Shown here: positions 12,240 through 23,633 of the stretch, piece by piece
Layout of the letters: every line of letters begins with the position of its first letter
How positions within the stretch are numbered: the first letter of the stretch is position 1
NCBI GenBank assembly: GCA_965153455.1
Contig: OZ234503.1
Span: forward strand, 15,195,118-15,259,117
Direction: 5' to 3'
DNA: 64,000 nucleotides
Origin: Sphagnum compactum
Lineage: Eukaryota > Bryophyta > Sphagnopsida > Sphagnales
Position numbers and translations under genes: made by a program
The notes under the pieces: model-generated
What the model was told of the DNA's origin: nothing
Database searches by the model: none
The model's input: only the letters and a program-made list of their open reading frames with translations

Positions 12240-12889
12240 CTTGAAACTTCAGATGCTTGGATCTCTCTCAATACAAGTCCAAATGACATGAAATTTCTCT
12301 CACACATATATTCCTATATGATCTATAAGATCACAAAGTTACAGACCTAAAAAAACTTAAACAAAGGAGATATGACCAAAAAACCAGATCTGCACTTGAA
12401 ACTTCAGATGCTTGGATCTCTCTCAATACAAGTCCAAATGACATGAAATTTCTCTCACACATATATTCCTATATGATCTATAAGATCACAAAGTTACAGA
12501 CCCAAAAAAGCTTACACAAAGGAGATATGACTAAAAAACCAGATCTGCACTTGAAACTTCAGATGCTTGGATCTCTCTCAATACAAGTCCAAATGACATG
12601 AAATTTCTCTCACACATATATTCCTATATGATCTATAAGATCACAAAGTTACAGACCCAAAAAAGCTTACACAAAGGAGATATGACCAAAAAACCAGATC
12701 TGCACTTGAAACTTCAGATGTTTGAATCTCTCTCAATACAAGTCCAAATGACATGAAATTTCTTTCACACGTATATTCCTATATGATCTATAAGATCACA
12801 AAGTTACAGACCCAAAAAAGCTTACACAAAGGAGATATAACCAAAAAACCAGATCTGCATTTGAAACTTCAGATGCTTGGATCTCTCTC
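12240..12889 (-). repeat. 155-bp tandem repeat in the chromovirus leader
   Basis: Copies begin at 12240, 12395, 12550, 12705 and 12860 (partial), an exact period of 155 bp and about 4.2 copies. They differ by only a few bases, so the array is younger than or as young as the insertion. It occupies most of the space between the 5' LTR and gag. Its role is unknown. Confidence 0.95.
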
Positions 12890-13032
12890 AAAACATATCC
12901 TTTTCTTTTGAAACTTTGAGAGTAGAAGCGTCCTATAGTCTTCTATAACCTTTCCAAGTTTCACTCCAATATACCTTTAGCTACTTACTGAAACAACAAA
13001 ACAAACAAACAAGAAGAAGGAGCAGATCAAAC

Positions 13033-13262
13033 TGTTATGGACCGACTACAAACAAGTGGAGAATTACAAGACAAGACAAGCTTTATTGACCCATCAACTG
13101 GTGTTGATCTGCTAAAGGGTTGTTCCCCAGATTATCTTCTTTTATAACCCTGAGCCATACTAGTCCCAAAATATCCTAGGCCATGATATTGCCAAAAGTA
13201 TCCCAAAATATCCTAGGACATGACATTGCCAAAAGTATCCCAAAGTATCCTAGGCCATGACA
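13033..13262 (-). repeat. 5' LTR of the chromovirus
   Basis: 230 bp, paired with 7266-7495. It should carry the element promoter. In element orientation it also begins TGTCATGG and ends CCATAACA. It carries the same 37-bp internal tandem motif. Confidence 0.95.
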
Positions 13263-13267
13263 ATAGA
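13263..13267. other. Target-site duplication ATAGA (right)
   Basis: Partner of 7261-7265; marks the exact outer border of the element. Confidence 0.9.
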
Positions 13268-14752
13268 TGAGTTTGTCATCTCGAAGACATGGTAATTTGT
13301 ATAGATCCAAATAGATACTATGTGTCCATGAAAAAATATAGGAAGGGTTGGAGATAAAGTCTAAAGACATAGGTTTTGTTTGGTAATTTGCTTCATTTTA
13401 ATACTGTCAACCCCATGAGGAGTGGGATGATGACCTGGACAATGATAAAGTTGAAAATGCAATACTATATGTTGAAATTGTACTTTAGATAGAATATCTA
13501 AAGGAATAATGCCCTAGTAACATGCGTTTACGTGGCGTAATGTGTTAGGAGAACTAAAAACATAGCACAATGTTATGTATTATTTTCACCTAAGCAAAAT
13601 ATTTTGTGTAACATTTTCCTACCCTTTGAATACAAAGAAAAAACTTTTAAATGTTTTTATGTATTGTGAATAAACCATTTTATTTTTAATCAATAATGGA
13701 GACATTGGTTATGACATGATCAAATTAGATTAGTTGATTGGGAGGAAAAAAAAACACTTAATAGTTTGCATGATGAATTGGGGTTACCTCACGACCTTCT
13801 AAGATTTGGCTAGAATTATGAATAAAATCATATTGCTAGAAGCATTAATGTGAAATTTGGTGGAGTTGCATTAAGGCAACATGGTTTTGGAATGAGTTTT
13901 TCATGAACTTTGGTAGTAGACCATTGCAAGGTTTAGCCATGTGTCTAATAGTATGTGCATTGTCAACATGTAAGATGAAATAAGGGGTTGGCTTGGTCCA
14001 TGAGAACTATTGCAAGAGTTATGTTGTTGGACAAAAGTTCATTCCCATAATTGCTTCATTGGGTGTCTTGTAGATCATTCATGATACCAATTGGAATACA
14101 AGTTGGAGGGACAATTTTCCTAGTCTTGTTTCTATTCAACTTTCCCAATATATAGCTTGTTCTTTGGATGAGTTAGCTACCATGGATAAATAGTTCATGG
14201 AATCATATTCATGCTTAAGTAAACTAGAATTGGTTTCAAATAACTCTGCTTACTTTTAGTTCTTCAAAGGTTTTTACAATTTGACTTATTGAGCTTAGTG
14301 AAGGAAGATAGAAATATTTTGGAAGGGTTTTACAGTCAAATGTTATGCATTCATTGTGGCATTTTGAGGGAAAGTGTTGGTAGGAAGTGGAGCTCTGAAA
14401 TATGTGAATAAGTTCATGTGTGATTCAATTTGGCAATCATTCAAAATTCAGGAGCAGAACAAGTACATGTGTTGTGTTTGTCCTATCATGTACATCAAAA
14501 GTGTAAAGTGTTGTATGTACTACCCACTATTGTACGAGGGTTTTGGTGTTGCAACTCATATGCGAATATGTGATACCTAGTAAAGCCTAGCGAAACATAG
14601 ATCAAGCCAAGTGGAAAAATGTCCAACTATCTACCAAAGTGCTCCTTTAGGTTTGGCACTCAAGTTGTCGAATAATTATTTTTACTTTTTTGAAAATTCA
14701 CTTTAGCAATAAAAAGAATAAAGGGAATATTGTTTAGGAACATAACATTTTA
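13268..14752. other. Intergenic, nothing recognised
   Basis: AT-rich DNA continuing the segment cut by the chromovirus. Open frames such as 14374-14580 are short and match nothing known to me. No repeats of note. Confidence 0.4.
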
Positions 14753-14755
14753 TAA

Positions 14756-14978
14756 AGGTGCATTCACACTTGGTGTTAGGGGGACTAGAGTTGAGGCCGC
14801 TTAATTAACACCATGCTAGTCATTTAGGACTTACACCTAGTTACCATGAAACATTTAATGTTAAGTTATAAAACATTCACTTAACATTAAGCTATCACCC
14901 ATTTAACATCAGGTGCCATGTAGGATGCCACCTAGATTTTCATTTAACACTGACTTAACATCAAGTGTGAATGCACCA
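14756..14978 (+). mobile_element. MITE, copy 1 (TAA target site, GGTGCATTCACAC ends)
   Basis: 223 bp with inverted ends: left aGGTGCATTCACACTTGGTGTTA, right the complement of tGGTGCATTCACACTTGATGTTA. TAA lies on both sides (14753-14755 and 14979-14981). TAA/TTA targets and short non-coding bodies are typical of Tourist-like MITEs mobilised by PIF/Harbinger transposases. Related copies lie at 38643-38856 and 59425-59632. Confidence 0.85.
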
Positions 14979-14981
14979 TAA

Positions 14982-17550
14982 GATTAGTTATTGGGAGTAC
15001 TAAGATACCAAGATAATAACAACAAACAACAACAACAAACTTGTAACTGTGATTTTCACACACGCACACACACACACCCTTTTATTATCATTGACCAACA
15101 TACCAATGATGTGAATTGCTGACCTGAAAATCATTGAAGGCCCTCCCTCTCCCCCCCCCCCCACTCCTTCCTTTGTCTTCAAGCTCCCCCTTCCCATTCC
15201 ATTCCATCCCCACCCAACCCACAAGCTTTTTTTGGTCACAGTCTGTTGATTTGGATGAGCCAACAACAACAGAGACTTGGATAATAGTGTCTGTGGAACA
15301 CTTGTGCTATATATCACCTGCTATGTGCTCTTCTTTCTATCATCACCTCTCAATTGTTGTTGCATCATCACATTCTGCATGAAACCAGTTGTAGTACTAC
15401 ATCAGGGCAGCTTGATTTGGGTATCAGCTATTATGAGTTTGGTGGCTTTATATTTTGTTTGTGAGAGTGAACCAAAAGCCACCACCAGCAAACCATCCAT
15501 TGGAAGCTTGGAAATCATCCATTTATACTAACTAAGTTGTGGATGAACCCTAACTGAGTTCACATGTTGGGTTACCACATATGGTTGTTACTGGGTAGAT
15601 TTGTATAGATATATATATATATGTAAGATATTATTACATGGTTACTAAGTAAAGTTGATGAATTAATTTTAGATGTGCTGTACATAAGTAAGAGGCTAAT
15701 GGGTTGTTATGTAGGTCGTAACAACATAAACGGTGTTAATTAACCAACATAGTTGGTTAGGGGAACTGAAACCCAATGGAAAAAGTGTTATGCATCCAAC
15801 CATCATCCATCCATTGGTGATGTTGAGGTCCACTGGTGGCTGGCTGTTGGTTCACTCCAGCTTTCAAGGGTAGTGAACCAGCACTCACCATCGCACCATC
15901 CACTTGATGCATGTTAGAACTCGGTTGTAGATGAACCTCTGGAACGGCGATTTTTTTTTTGGGATGGATGAATTTCACGTTACAATTACAATTTTTTTTT
16001 GGGGTGTTTTGTTTTAGAATAAATTTGAAAAAAAATTGCTAAAAAAATTGGAAAAAATTGCCAAACTTTCGAAACCAAAAAAAATTTGAAAGGAAAAACC
16101 CTGCTCTTGACTGAGTTAATATCTGGTTTCACCGTGGTGATCCATTCTATAAAGAAGTAGGTCCTCTATATGGGGTAAATAGGTACAAAAGTAGTTGACT
16201 ACCAGGTAACTAGATGGTTTATTCCTAGGTAAGGACTGTTTTTACTACCTACCTACTAACAACCAACGAACTTGCAGGTGGTTAACAGGTATATATATGT
16301 CATATAAAACGCAACCGATCTAACCACCATGGTTAGATAGGGAACTGGTACCCAACAGAAAACTGCTTCGTGACCACTTATCATCCATCTTTCATGGTGC
16401 ACTCGTGGGTGCTAGTTCACTCTGCCACTTAGGAGGCCACCCTCTACAACAAAAGGTGTACCTGTACGTCAAGTGATTTCATTGGATTTTGAGTGAATTC
16501 ATTAAATGTAGTGAACATGGACCAGTGAAGAAGCAGTGAATTCACTAGTATAGTGAACTTGGACTAGTGAACTATACTCACATTTGGTATTTGTTCTCTT
16601 ATTACAAACATACTTTCTGTAGCCTGTCTGTCCCCGGAAACAGATTATCCAAATTCAGAACCTGGCAGTTGAAGAATTGTGTGTACCCTGGCCACCCTCC
16701 CCTCGGTCTGATGCCCATCCATGCCCACCTATAGAGGTGTGACTGAATCCAGACAGATTTAATCGAGAAAATCAACAACAAAATTCCTGTTTTATTATTT
16801 CTTTTTGGATCTCCTTGACAAAAAAGAAAAGGGGGTTTGATAAAACGCTTTCTTTTGGTTGATGAGTTTTGTGAACTCGACAAAATGCCACTCATACGTT
16901 GTGTATATATATATATATATATCTATATATATAACAACATATGTATGGTCTAAGGCTCCACATTGAAACTTTAACCTCTAAACGTCAAAGAAAGACAATA
17001 TTACATTAAAAAAGTCGGCCATGATGTTGGGGGTTCAATGGTTTGTAAGCTCCAGATACTACTCCAAATGGTCCATAATAGCCTGATCTTGTGAAAAAAA
17101 AAGCAAAAAAAGAAAAAAAACCCAAAAAATTAATTTTTTCGAAGATTCCACATCGCAAAACAGAATATTCTCAAAACCTTCTGAAAGATTCTTCATCATT
17201 TACTTACGGGTCAGGAAATTTTGTTCTTTGAAATGCAAAGAAAAAAAAAAAAATCAGTTTTAGAAAATTTCAACATTTTTGAAAATAATATAATTAGTTG
17301 CCAAGCTGCCAAGGTGGTAGTAGTAGTAGTAGTAGCATAAATGGCCCTTTTTTGGGTCTGCCAGTCAATCAGACAAAAGAAACATTTGTAGAGTATGATA
17401 CTAAGACTTGATTCCAAGTGCACCAGATTCTTTCTTCAAGGAAGAAGAAGAAGAAGGAAAAAAAACAGTAAGGAAAAAGAAATCACTAAGTAGTAGTACC
17501 AATCAAGATACATTGCATAATGCAAATGGTTTGGCCCCACAACAACAAAT
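14982..17550. other. Intergenic with repeats
   Basis: Contains a (CA)n run near 15060-15076, C-rich tracts, and two members (about 15728-15870 and 16310-16450) of a dispersed foldback family that also occurs at 34.7, 59.9-60.2 and 62.1-62.3 kb. An (AT)n run lies at 16904-16932. The open frame 15134-15382 is low-complexity and is not supported as a gene. Confidence 0.45.
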
Positions 17551-17697
17551 GGAAAAAGAACTCACAATTTATTTAGGGTAACTTAACAAACACCCAAATT
17601 TTGAACATTCCCAAATTGGAAAACTAAGGAAAAGAACTCACAATTTAGGGTAAATTAACAAACACCCAAGTTTTGAACATTCCCAAATTGGAAAACT
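17551..17697. repeat. Tandem duplication, 76-bp unit
   Basis: Two near-identical copies carry GGAAAAGAACTCACAATTTA and CATTCCCAAATTGGAAAAC, offset by 76 bp. Confidence 0.8.
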
Positions 17698-17842
17698 GGC
17701 TTATTCCCAAATCTCTCCCCTACCCCCCCCCCGCCCCCCCATATACAGAGCAGAGCTGACAAATGACTAGAAAAGCAAAGGAAGGAAAGGGACAAAAGTA
17801 GGTGGCTGTGATTCAGAGACAATTTGCAGGTTAGGTAGTATC

Positions 17843-17905
<63 letters not shown>

Positions 17906-18788
17906 TTACTTAAAGACATATTTCCATCATCAGGCTGCTGCTGCTGCTTCTGACCACAGATTGTATCATCAGAGCACCTTTCCATTATTTTGTTCCCAGC
18001 TAGCCTAGTTGTGCTCACAATCACCTCATCATATATAGCTCTGGTGATGGAGGAGGAGGAGTTGGGGAGTCAAACTAACTGTGAGACTCACCACAAAGTG
18101 ACTGACAGACATCAGAGGAGTTGAGTTTGTAACATTGATTAATGACATATTTTCTTCAAGGCAGTTAGTTAGGCAGCAGCTTTTTAATAGAAAGCGACTG
18201 TCCAGCTAGCCAAGAAACAAAGCCCCTATCATGTCAGTGGAAAGCCATTGTGATCAGAGTAGGCTGATGAAAAGCCATTCATGGCTCAGTTATGTAAGTG
18301 TGATCACAACAGCCTAATGGAAAGAGACGCTTAAGACAAAAAAGAAGGGGAAGGAACTGACTGGACCCAACATGGATCCTCCTGATGCTTTGTTGTGTTG
18401 TGGAGCTTGCCATGTTCCAGAGTTGTTGTGTTGTGGAGCTTGTGAGAGGTTAGGGACTCAGGGGGGGGGACTCGCAAGGCAAATGGGGCTCCGAGGAAGA
18501 GATGGATCACACAGTGAAACTCTGGGGTTTTTGATCTAGACGTCACACAGCCAGCAGGTGCGTGTTTTTTTTTTTCTGTGGTCTTTTTTAGTTGAGTTTT
18601 TGTTGTCAATGCAACAACAGCCGTTTGTTGCTGCAAGTCTTTTGCATGATCTGAGAGAATTTCCATTCCTCAGTAGCCAAGCACGCTCATATTTCTGAAC
18701 AGAAGCATAGAGAGTTCACAATGTTTTTTCTTTCTGATGAGCAAAAGTCTGGAACAGGAAAAAAGAGGAGGAAAAGGAGGAGGAGAAC
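17698..18788. other. Upstream region of the DUF630/DUF632 gene
   Basis: Holds a (TA)n(GA)n microsatellite at 17841-17902 and otherwise unique DNA. The last 100 bases before the ATG are GA-rich, like a plant 5' leader. No TATA box was chosen with confidence. Confidence 0.45.
17841..17902. repeat. (TA)n(GA)n microsatellite
   Basis: Compound dinucleotide run about 0.9 kb upstream of the DUF632 gene. Confidence 0.95.
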
Positions 18789-21700
18789 ATGGGGTGTTCA
18801 AGCTCAAAAGTGGAGAATGAAGAGGTAGTTGCCAGATGCAGGGCAAGGAAGCGATTCTTGAAGCAGGCAATGTACAGAAGGCATGTTTTCGCAGCTTCTC
18901 ATGCTCAGTATGTTGTGGCATTGAAAGGAGCTGGATCTGCTTTCAGACAGTTTGCTGAAGGAGAGGTGAAGGATCCAGCAGCCTCCTTATCTTCTGCTGC
19001 TGCTTTGTTTCTCCCAGAAACCCCAACCACTTCTTCTCCTGTCTTTGAGCTTGCTTCTCTTCCAATGCCATTGCCACCACCACCACCACCACCCATGTCT
19101 CCAACCATCTCATCACCCATCCTCCCTCCTACCCTTCTTCCCCCTCTGTCTCCTCCTCATCTGGAGCTTCCAAGTGAATCTCCTCTCCCTCGAAAGAGGA
19201 CTTCTCCACCACCTCATGCTTTGAAAAGGCCAAACCCTGATGCAGTAGTCCTGAATGGAATTCCGAAAGCACACCCAAACAACCCAATTCGGGCAAACAG
19301 TTCTCCAGGAGCTACTTTGACAATGGAAGACAAATTTCTCAACCCACCGCCACCACCACCTCCACCAGTGATCAGTTTCGAAGAAGAGGATTGGAGCTAT
19401 GTTGCTCGAGCACCACCACCTCCACTTTCTCCACCTCGACAAGGAATGCCACCTCTTCCTCCACCGGCCCGCAGTAGCTGGCAAGACCATTTCCTTGACC
19501 CCTTCCGCCCATTACCATTTCCTTCCTCTTCTCCTCATTCTCGTGATGAGCAACAACAACAAGGACATCAACGGCAGCAGTGGCGACTGCAGGGTGGTGG
19601 TGGTTTAAAGGCACCTTGTCGGCTTCGAGATCCACATCTGAAGCAGCTGCAGGAAGACATTCCAGAGCTTGAAGATGTTGATGATGACAATGATGTTGAT
19701 AATGATGATGATGATGTTGATGATGAGGAGGAGCAGGGAGAATTGAAACCCCAGGAAGCAAATCCCATTATAAAGTTACAGCCACAAATGAATGTACAGC
19801 AGCAGCAGCAGCAGCAGCAGCAGCAAAATGATGTGCTTCCCACTAAGCCTGCGGAATTCAAACCAAAACCCATTATGAAGGTGAATGAAAAGAAGACTTC
19901 AAAAGATATCATATCTGTAGGTAAGGGAAAGGTAGAAAAGATGGTGACAACAGTAGAAGCTCAAAAAGGATTGGCATGCAGACACCATGAGAAGCATGTG
20001 GGCCGTGACTTACTGGAGGTGCTCAAGGAAGTTGACGACTGCTTTTTGCATGCTGCTGAGAGTGGGGACAAAGTCTCCCAAATGCTCGAGACAAATAAGG
20101 TTCATTACCATTCAAGCTTTTCAGACAGTCTTAAAGGTGAGGTTGATCAATGTTCTTGGTTTCTTGAAGCTCCTTGCCTCACCTTTGCTTTTTCACTGGC
20201 AACATCTCAATTACCTATCAGTTGAATCCACACAGTGCTCATCTTGGGCTAGCTGAGAATAGAAAAAAAACAAGCATTTGTATCCTTCGAGTAGCTGCTG
20301 GTTCTAATCCGAGGATTGCTGTTTGCATTTGCAGGAGTGGGAGAATCAGCTAGGATGTTAAATGCGTCTTTCCGAAGACTGTCACTCGGGTCAGCAGCAG
20401 AGAGGCCTCCTCCCCGTCAACATAGAAATGGCAACCGCATTGCTTTATATAGTGAAGAATCTGCTAGGATATCGAGCATTCGAAGCCTTAGCAGCTTGAG
20501 CAGAGGAGCATGGACAGATGATGACAGTGGGTTGACTGGCAGCAGCCATGCTTCCACTCTAGATAGACTGTATGCATGGGAGAAGAAACTGTACCTAGAA
20601 GTGAAGGTTTGTCTCTTTACCTTCTCTCAAGTTTTGAACAAAGTGAGAACATTTCCATTTTCCATGTTCCAAGAGATTCTAAAGATTCTTCTTTTGAGGA
20701 TCAAACAGATTCTCATCCTTTTGATTTCCAGAAATGTTGATGCAAAAAAATGCTTGGATTTCTCATGAAACAGGAAACAGAAACATTGAGGAATGAGTTT
20801 GAGAAGAAATGTGCTGTGTACAGAAACCAAGACGCAAGGGGTGAAGATCCACTAGCCATCGACAGAACTCGTGCAAAGATTAAAATGCTTCAGACTCGTC
20901 TGGCAGTTGCCATAGAAGCCGTAGAAAGTGCAGCAGCAGCGGTCCAAAGGCTAAGGGATGATGAACTTTACCCACAACTCTTGGAACTCCTTGAAGAGTA
21001 AGTGACAAATTGCTGTGCCAGTTTATTCTACAACTACCTGCTTGCTTTTCTTCCCATTTCTGTGCCCTTTTGCCAATCAAGCAACCTATTTAACTCCAAG
21101 GTTTATGTCATGCTCTTAAGCAGAAACTGGACCTTGGGAGGAGGATGGTCTGCAGTTCCTGGATTTCAAAACACATCTGGGACAGTTTGATTAATGGGTT
21201 TCAGATGTGTTGGGTTTCATAGTCAATTTCCTTGAACATGGGATTATCAAGCTTGTCTCTCAGGAATGGGCACTTCAGAACAGAGTGCAAACTCACCAAG
21301 TTTGTGAATGTGTGCACAGGATGATGCACATGTGGAAGGAGATTTCCAACTGCCATCAGTCACAGATGAAAGCTGTTGAGGCCATGAGAAGGCTTGACAA
21401 TTCCACTGCTTTTGAGGCAACCACGAGCTCTCATCATGACTCCACTGCCCAATTGGAAGTTGCCCTTATCAGGTCAATTATAACAATTTCCTTCTTCCAG
21501 TTGTGGTCTTGAACCTTTCACTTTTGAGGTTCACTGTCTAGTGTTCCCAAGAAGAAGTTATAAATTTGTGTTTTGTTATATTTGGCAGGTGGGTCGAATC
21601 CCTGAGAAAACTAGTGATCTCACAGAGAGAGTACCTGAAAAGTTTGACTGGGTGGTTACGGTTGAGTCTTGTTCACTTTGTTGAGCCAGAGAGGAATGGG

Positions 21701-22294
21701 TCACAATCCCCCAACCGATCTCTGGTTAAGAGTGTGAATTCAAGCCCGGTGTATGCACTGTGCCAGCAGTGGCAGACTGCAATAGATCAGATGCCTGACA
21801 GAGTTGCCATTGAAGCCATAGCTGGTTTTGCTGCTGTAGTGCGGGAGATGTTGAGACTGCAATATGAGGAGCTACGGATCAGGAAGAAGGCCGAGTTCTT
21901 GGCACGTGAGCTTGAGAAGCAAGAACTTTCACTTCGTAGTGCATCCATGAGAGAGCTCTCAGTTTGCCCTCCACCATTGCGCTCCCTGAGTGGCAACTCT
22001 GGTGACAGTGGCTATGGAGAAAACTTTGACATCATGAGTAGAAGGAGGGGGGGAAGTAAGGCTACTGAAAGGTGGCAGCGAACAGACTCAACAAGGCGGA
22101 GGCTTGAGGAGGAGCTTGAGACAGAGCAAAAGGCTCACATTGATACACAAGCATACACTCTCAACAGCTTGCAAACAGGCCTCCCTTTCATGTTCCAAGC
22201 ACTTGTGACCTTCAGTCAAATAGAATTTGAGATCTATGAAAGGCTTTACAAAATGGGCGACAGCAGACATTTGACCCACATTACCAACAAGTAA
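18789..22294 (+). CDS. DUF630/DUF632 protein (NRG2/REL2-type family)
   Basis: Five exons: 18789-20136, 20335-20606, 20774-20997, 21320-21472 and 21589-22294. All joins use GT/AG and keep phase, giving 900 residues. The start MGCSSSK is the N-myristoylation/palmitoylation signal typical of this family, followed by the DUF630 block (RARKRFLKQAMYRRHVFAASH). Residues about 85-230 are proline-rich, about 295-320 acidic, and 337-348 a glutamine run. DUF632 starts near 404 (GRDLLEVLKEVDDCF) and includes YAWEKKLYLEVK, NEFEKKC and the MHMWKEISNCHQ and WVESLRKLVISQREY blocks. The C-terminus keeps the SLQTGLPFMFQAL helix. Arabidopsis NRG2 acts in nitrate signalling and rice REL2 in leaf shape; a plasma-membrane role here is inferred from the acyl signal only. 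The intron 3 acceptor is the least certain join. Confidence 0.93.
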
Positions 22295-22449
22295 ACAATC
22301 TCCTCCCCTTCCTCCTGTGTAGACATGTGTGACACTGATTCTGTCACCATGATCTATGGTGAAAGGCTTTATGGATGCAATGGACCTTGAATTCTGAAGA
22401 GGTTATATATATGGTCTAGCTGATCTTTCCAGGCCTGTTGCTTTGTTCA

Positions 22450-22764
22450 ATATTGCAACTGTGTAATCCAATCACTCAATGTAAACTATTGCAACCCCGT
22501 AATCCAATCACTCAATGTAAACTATTGCAACCATGTAATCCAATCACTCAATGCAAACTATTGCAATCACTGAATGTAAACTATTGCAACCGTGTAATCC
22601 AATCACTCAATGTAAACTATTGCAACCGTGTAGTCCAATCACTCAATGTAAACTATTGCAACCGTGTAATCCAATCACTCAATGTAAACTATTGCAACCG
22701 TGTAAATCCAATCACTCAATGTAAACTATTGCAACCGTGTAAATCCAATCACTCAATGTAAACT
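22450..22764 (+). repeat. 36-bp minisatellite
   Basis: About nine copies of a unit built on AATCCAATCACTCAATGTAA and ACTATTGCAACC. Period is 36 bp, 37 in the last two copies, with one shortened copy near 22560. It starts about 155 bp after the stop codon of the DUF632 gene, so it may lie in its 3' UTR. Confidence 0.95.
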
Positions 22765-23600
22765 AGTCTGATAAAACTCACAGGCGATGATTTGATGTTT
22801 TTGATTTGACACTTGAGTTTTTGATTTTGAAAATTTCAGCATATAACGACTAAATACAATCAAATCGCTGAATTTGCACAATTTTTTTTGGGTGTACTTT
22901 CAGTTAGACTCATCCAATTTTTTGACACTCAAAGTTTATGATACTTTGTTGGACGGGGTGTGGTGGGTTCAAATCTGGTTGCCTTGATTGAATTTTCACC
23001 ATAAAATGTTACTTCCTTTCTGAAAAATTTGGCAAAACGAAAAAAATATAATTTGTGTTGAAGCTAGCCAAGTAATATGGTATTATTCATCAGCCAAAAC
23101 ATACTATGCATTGCCCCATTGCATTGCCCCGTTGCATTATCCCATGGAATTGTCTGGGAATATTCTATCGATTATATACACCAATCAAAAAAAATCATCT
23201 AGTCGGGTGGGATCCCATCGTGAATGCATTTTTATTGCATTTGGACATAATTTATATAGAGAATTCATCTAATAAGTCAATGGGGTTTAATTTATCCATA
23301 AAAATGAAATTTCATTCATCAACATAGATTGATTTGGGTCATGTTTTCTCGATAATTATTTTTTGTCATTTTGTTCATCAATTTCACCCATAATCCATCT
23401 AGATGATGATTCATCCTTGCAATGAATGACATCTCATTCAATGGGCTAAAATTTCACAATGTTTTAAAAGATTGAACACACCAAAACAAAACATAAAATT
23501 TGAACTAAAGCCTTTCAAATTGCTCTAGAAACACAATTAAAACAAATCTCTAGAGGCTAGCTTGAAAGGGTTCCTCCCAAGTTAAAAAAAGTAAGATCAA

Positions 23601-23633
<33 letters not shown>

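Larger units (their letters stand above)
7266..13262 (-). mobile_element. Chromovirus (Ty3/gypsy LTR retrotransposon with chromodomain), structurally complete but mutated
   Basis: A 5,997-bp element on the minus strand. Both LTRs are 230 bp and differ at 4 positions (about 98.3% identical). A 5-bp target duplication ATAGA lies at 7261-7265 and 13263-13267, so the borders are exact. In element order: 5' LTR (13033-13262), a leader with 155-bp tandem repeats, gag with a CCHC knuckle, pol in the order protease, reverse transcriptase, RNase H, integrase, then a chromodomain, a polypurine tract and the 3' LTR (7266-7495). The order places it in Ty3/gypsy; the chromodomain makes it a chromovirus; gag and chromodomain look closest to the Tcn1-like group of fungi and non-seed plants. 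Two gag stops, a pol frameshift and two Asp-to-Asn changes in RNase H make this copy non-autonomous. No TGG-type primer site is seen next to the 5' LTR. Confidence 0.96.

Noticed and set aside
19113-19912. Antisense open frames opposite exon 1 of the DUF632 gene
   Set aside because: Shadows of a Pro/Gln/Asp-rich exon; low complexity and no family match.
22438-22761. Plus-strand open frame over the minisatellite with repeated CKLLQ peptides
   Set aside because: It is the translation of the 36-bp tandem repeat; no start context or domain.
22960-22990. GGTTCAAATC-like T-arm sequence suggesting a tRNA
   Set aside because: No acceptor or anticodon stem could be paired around it.
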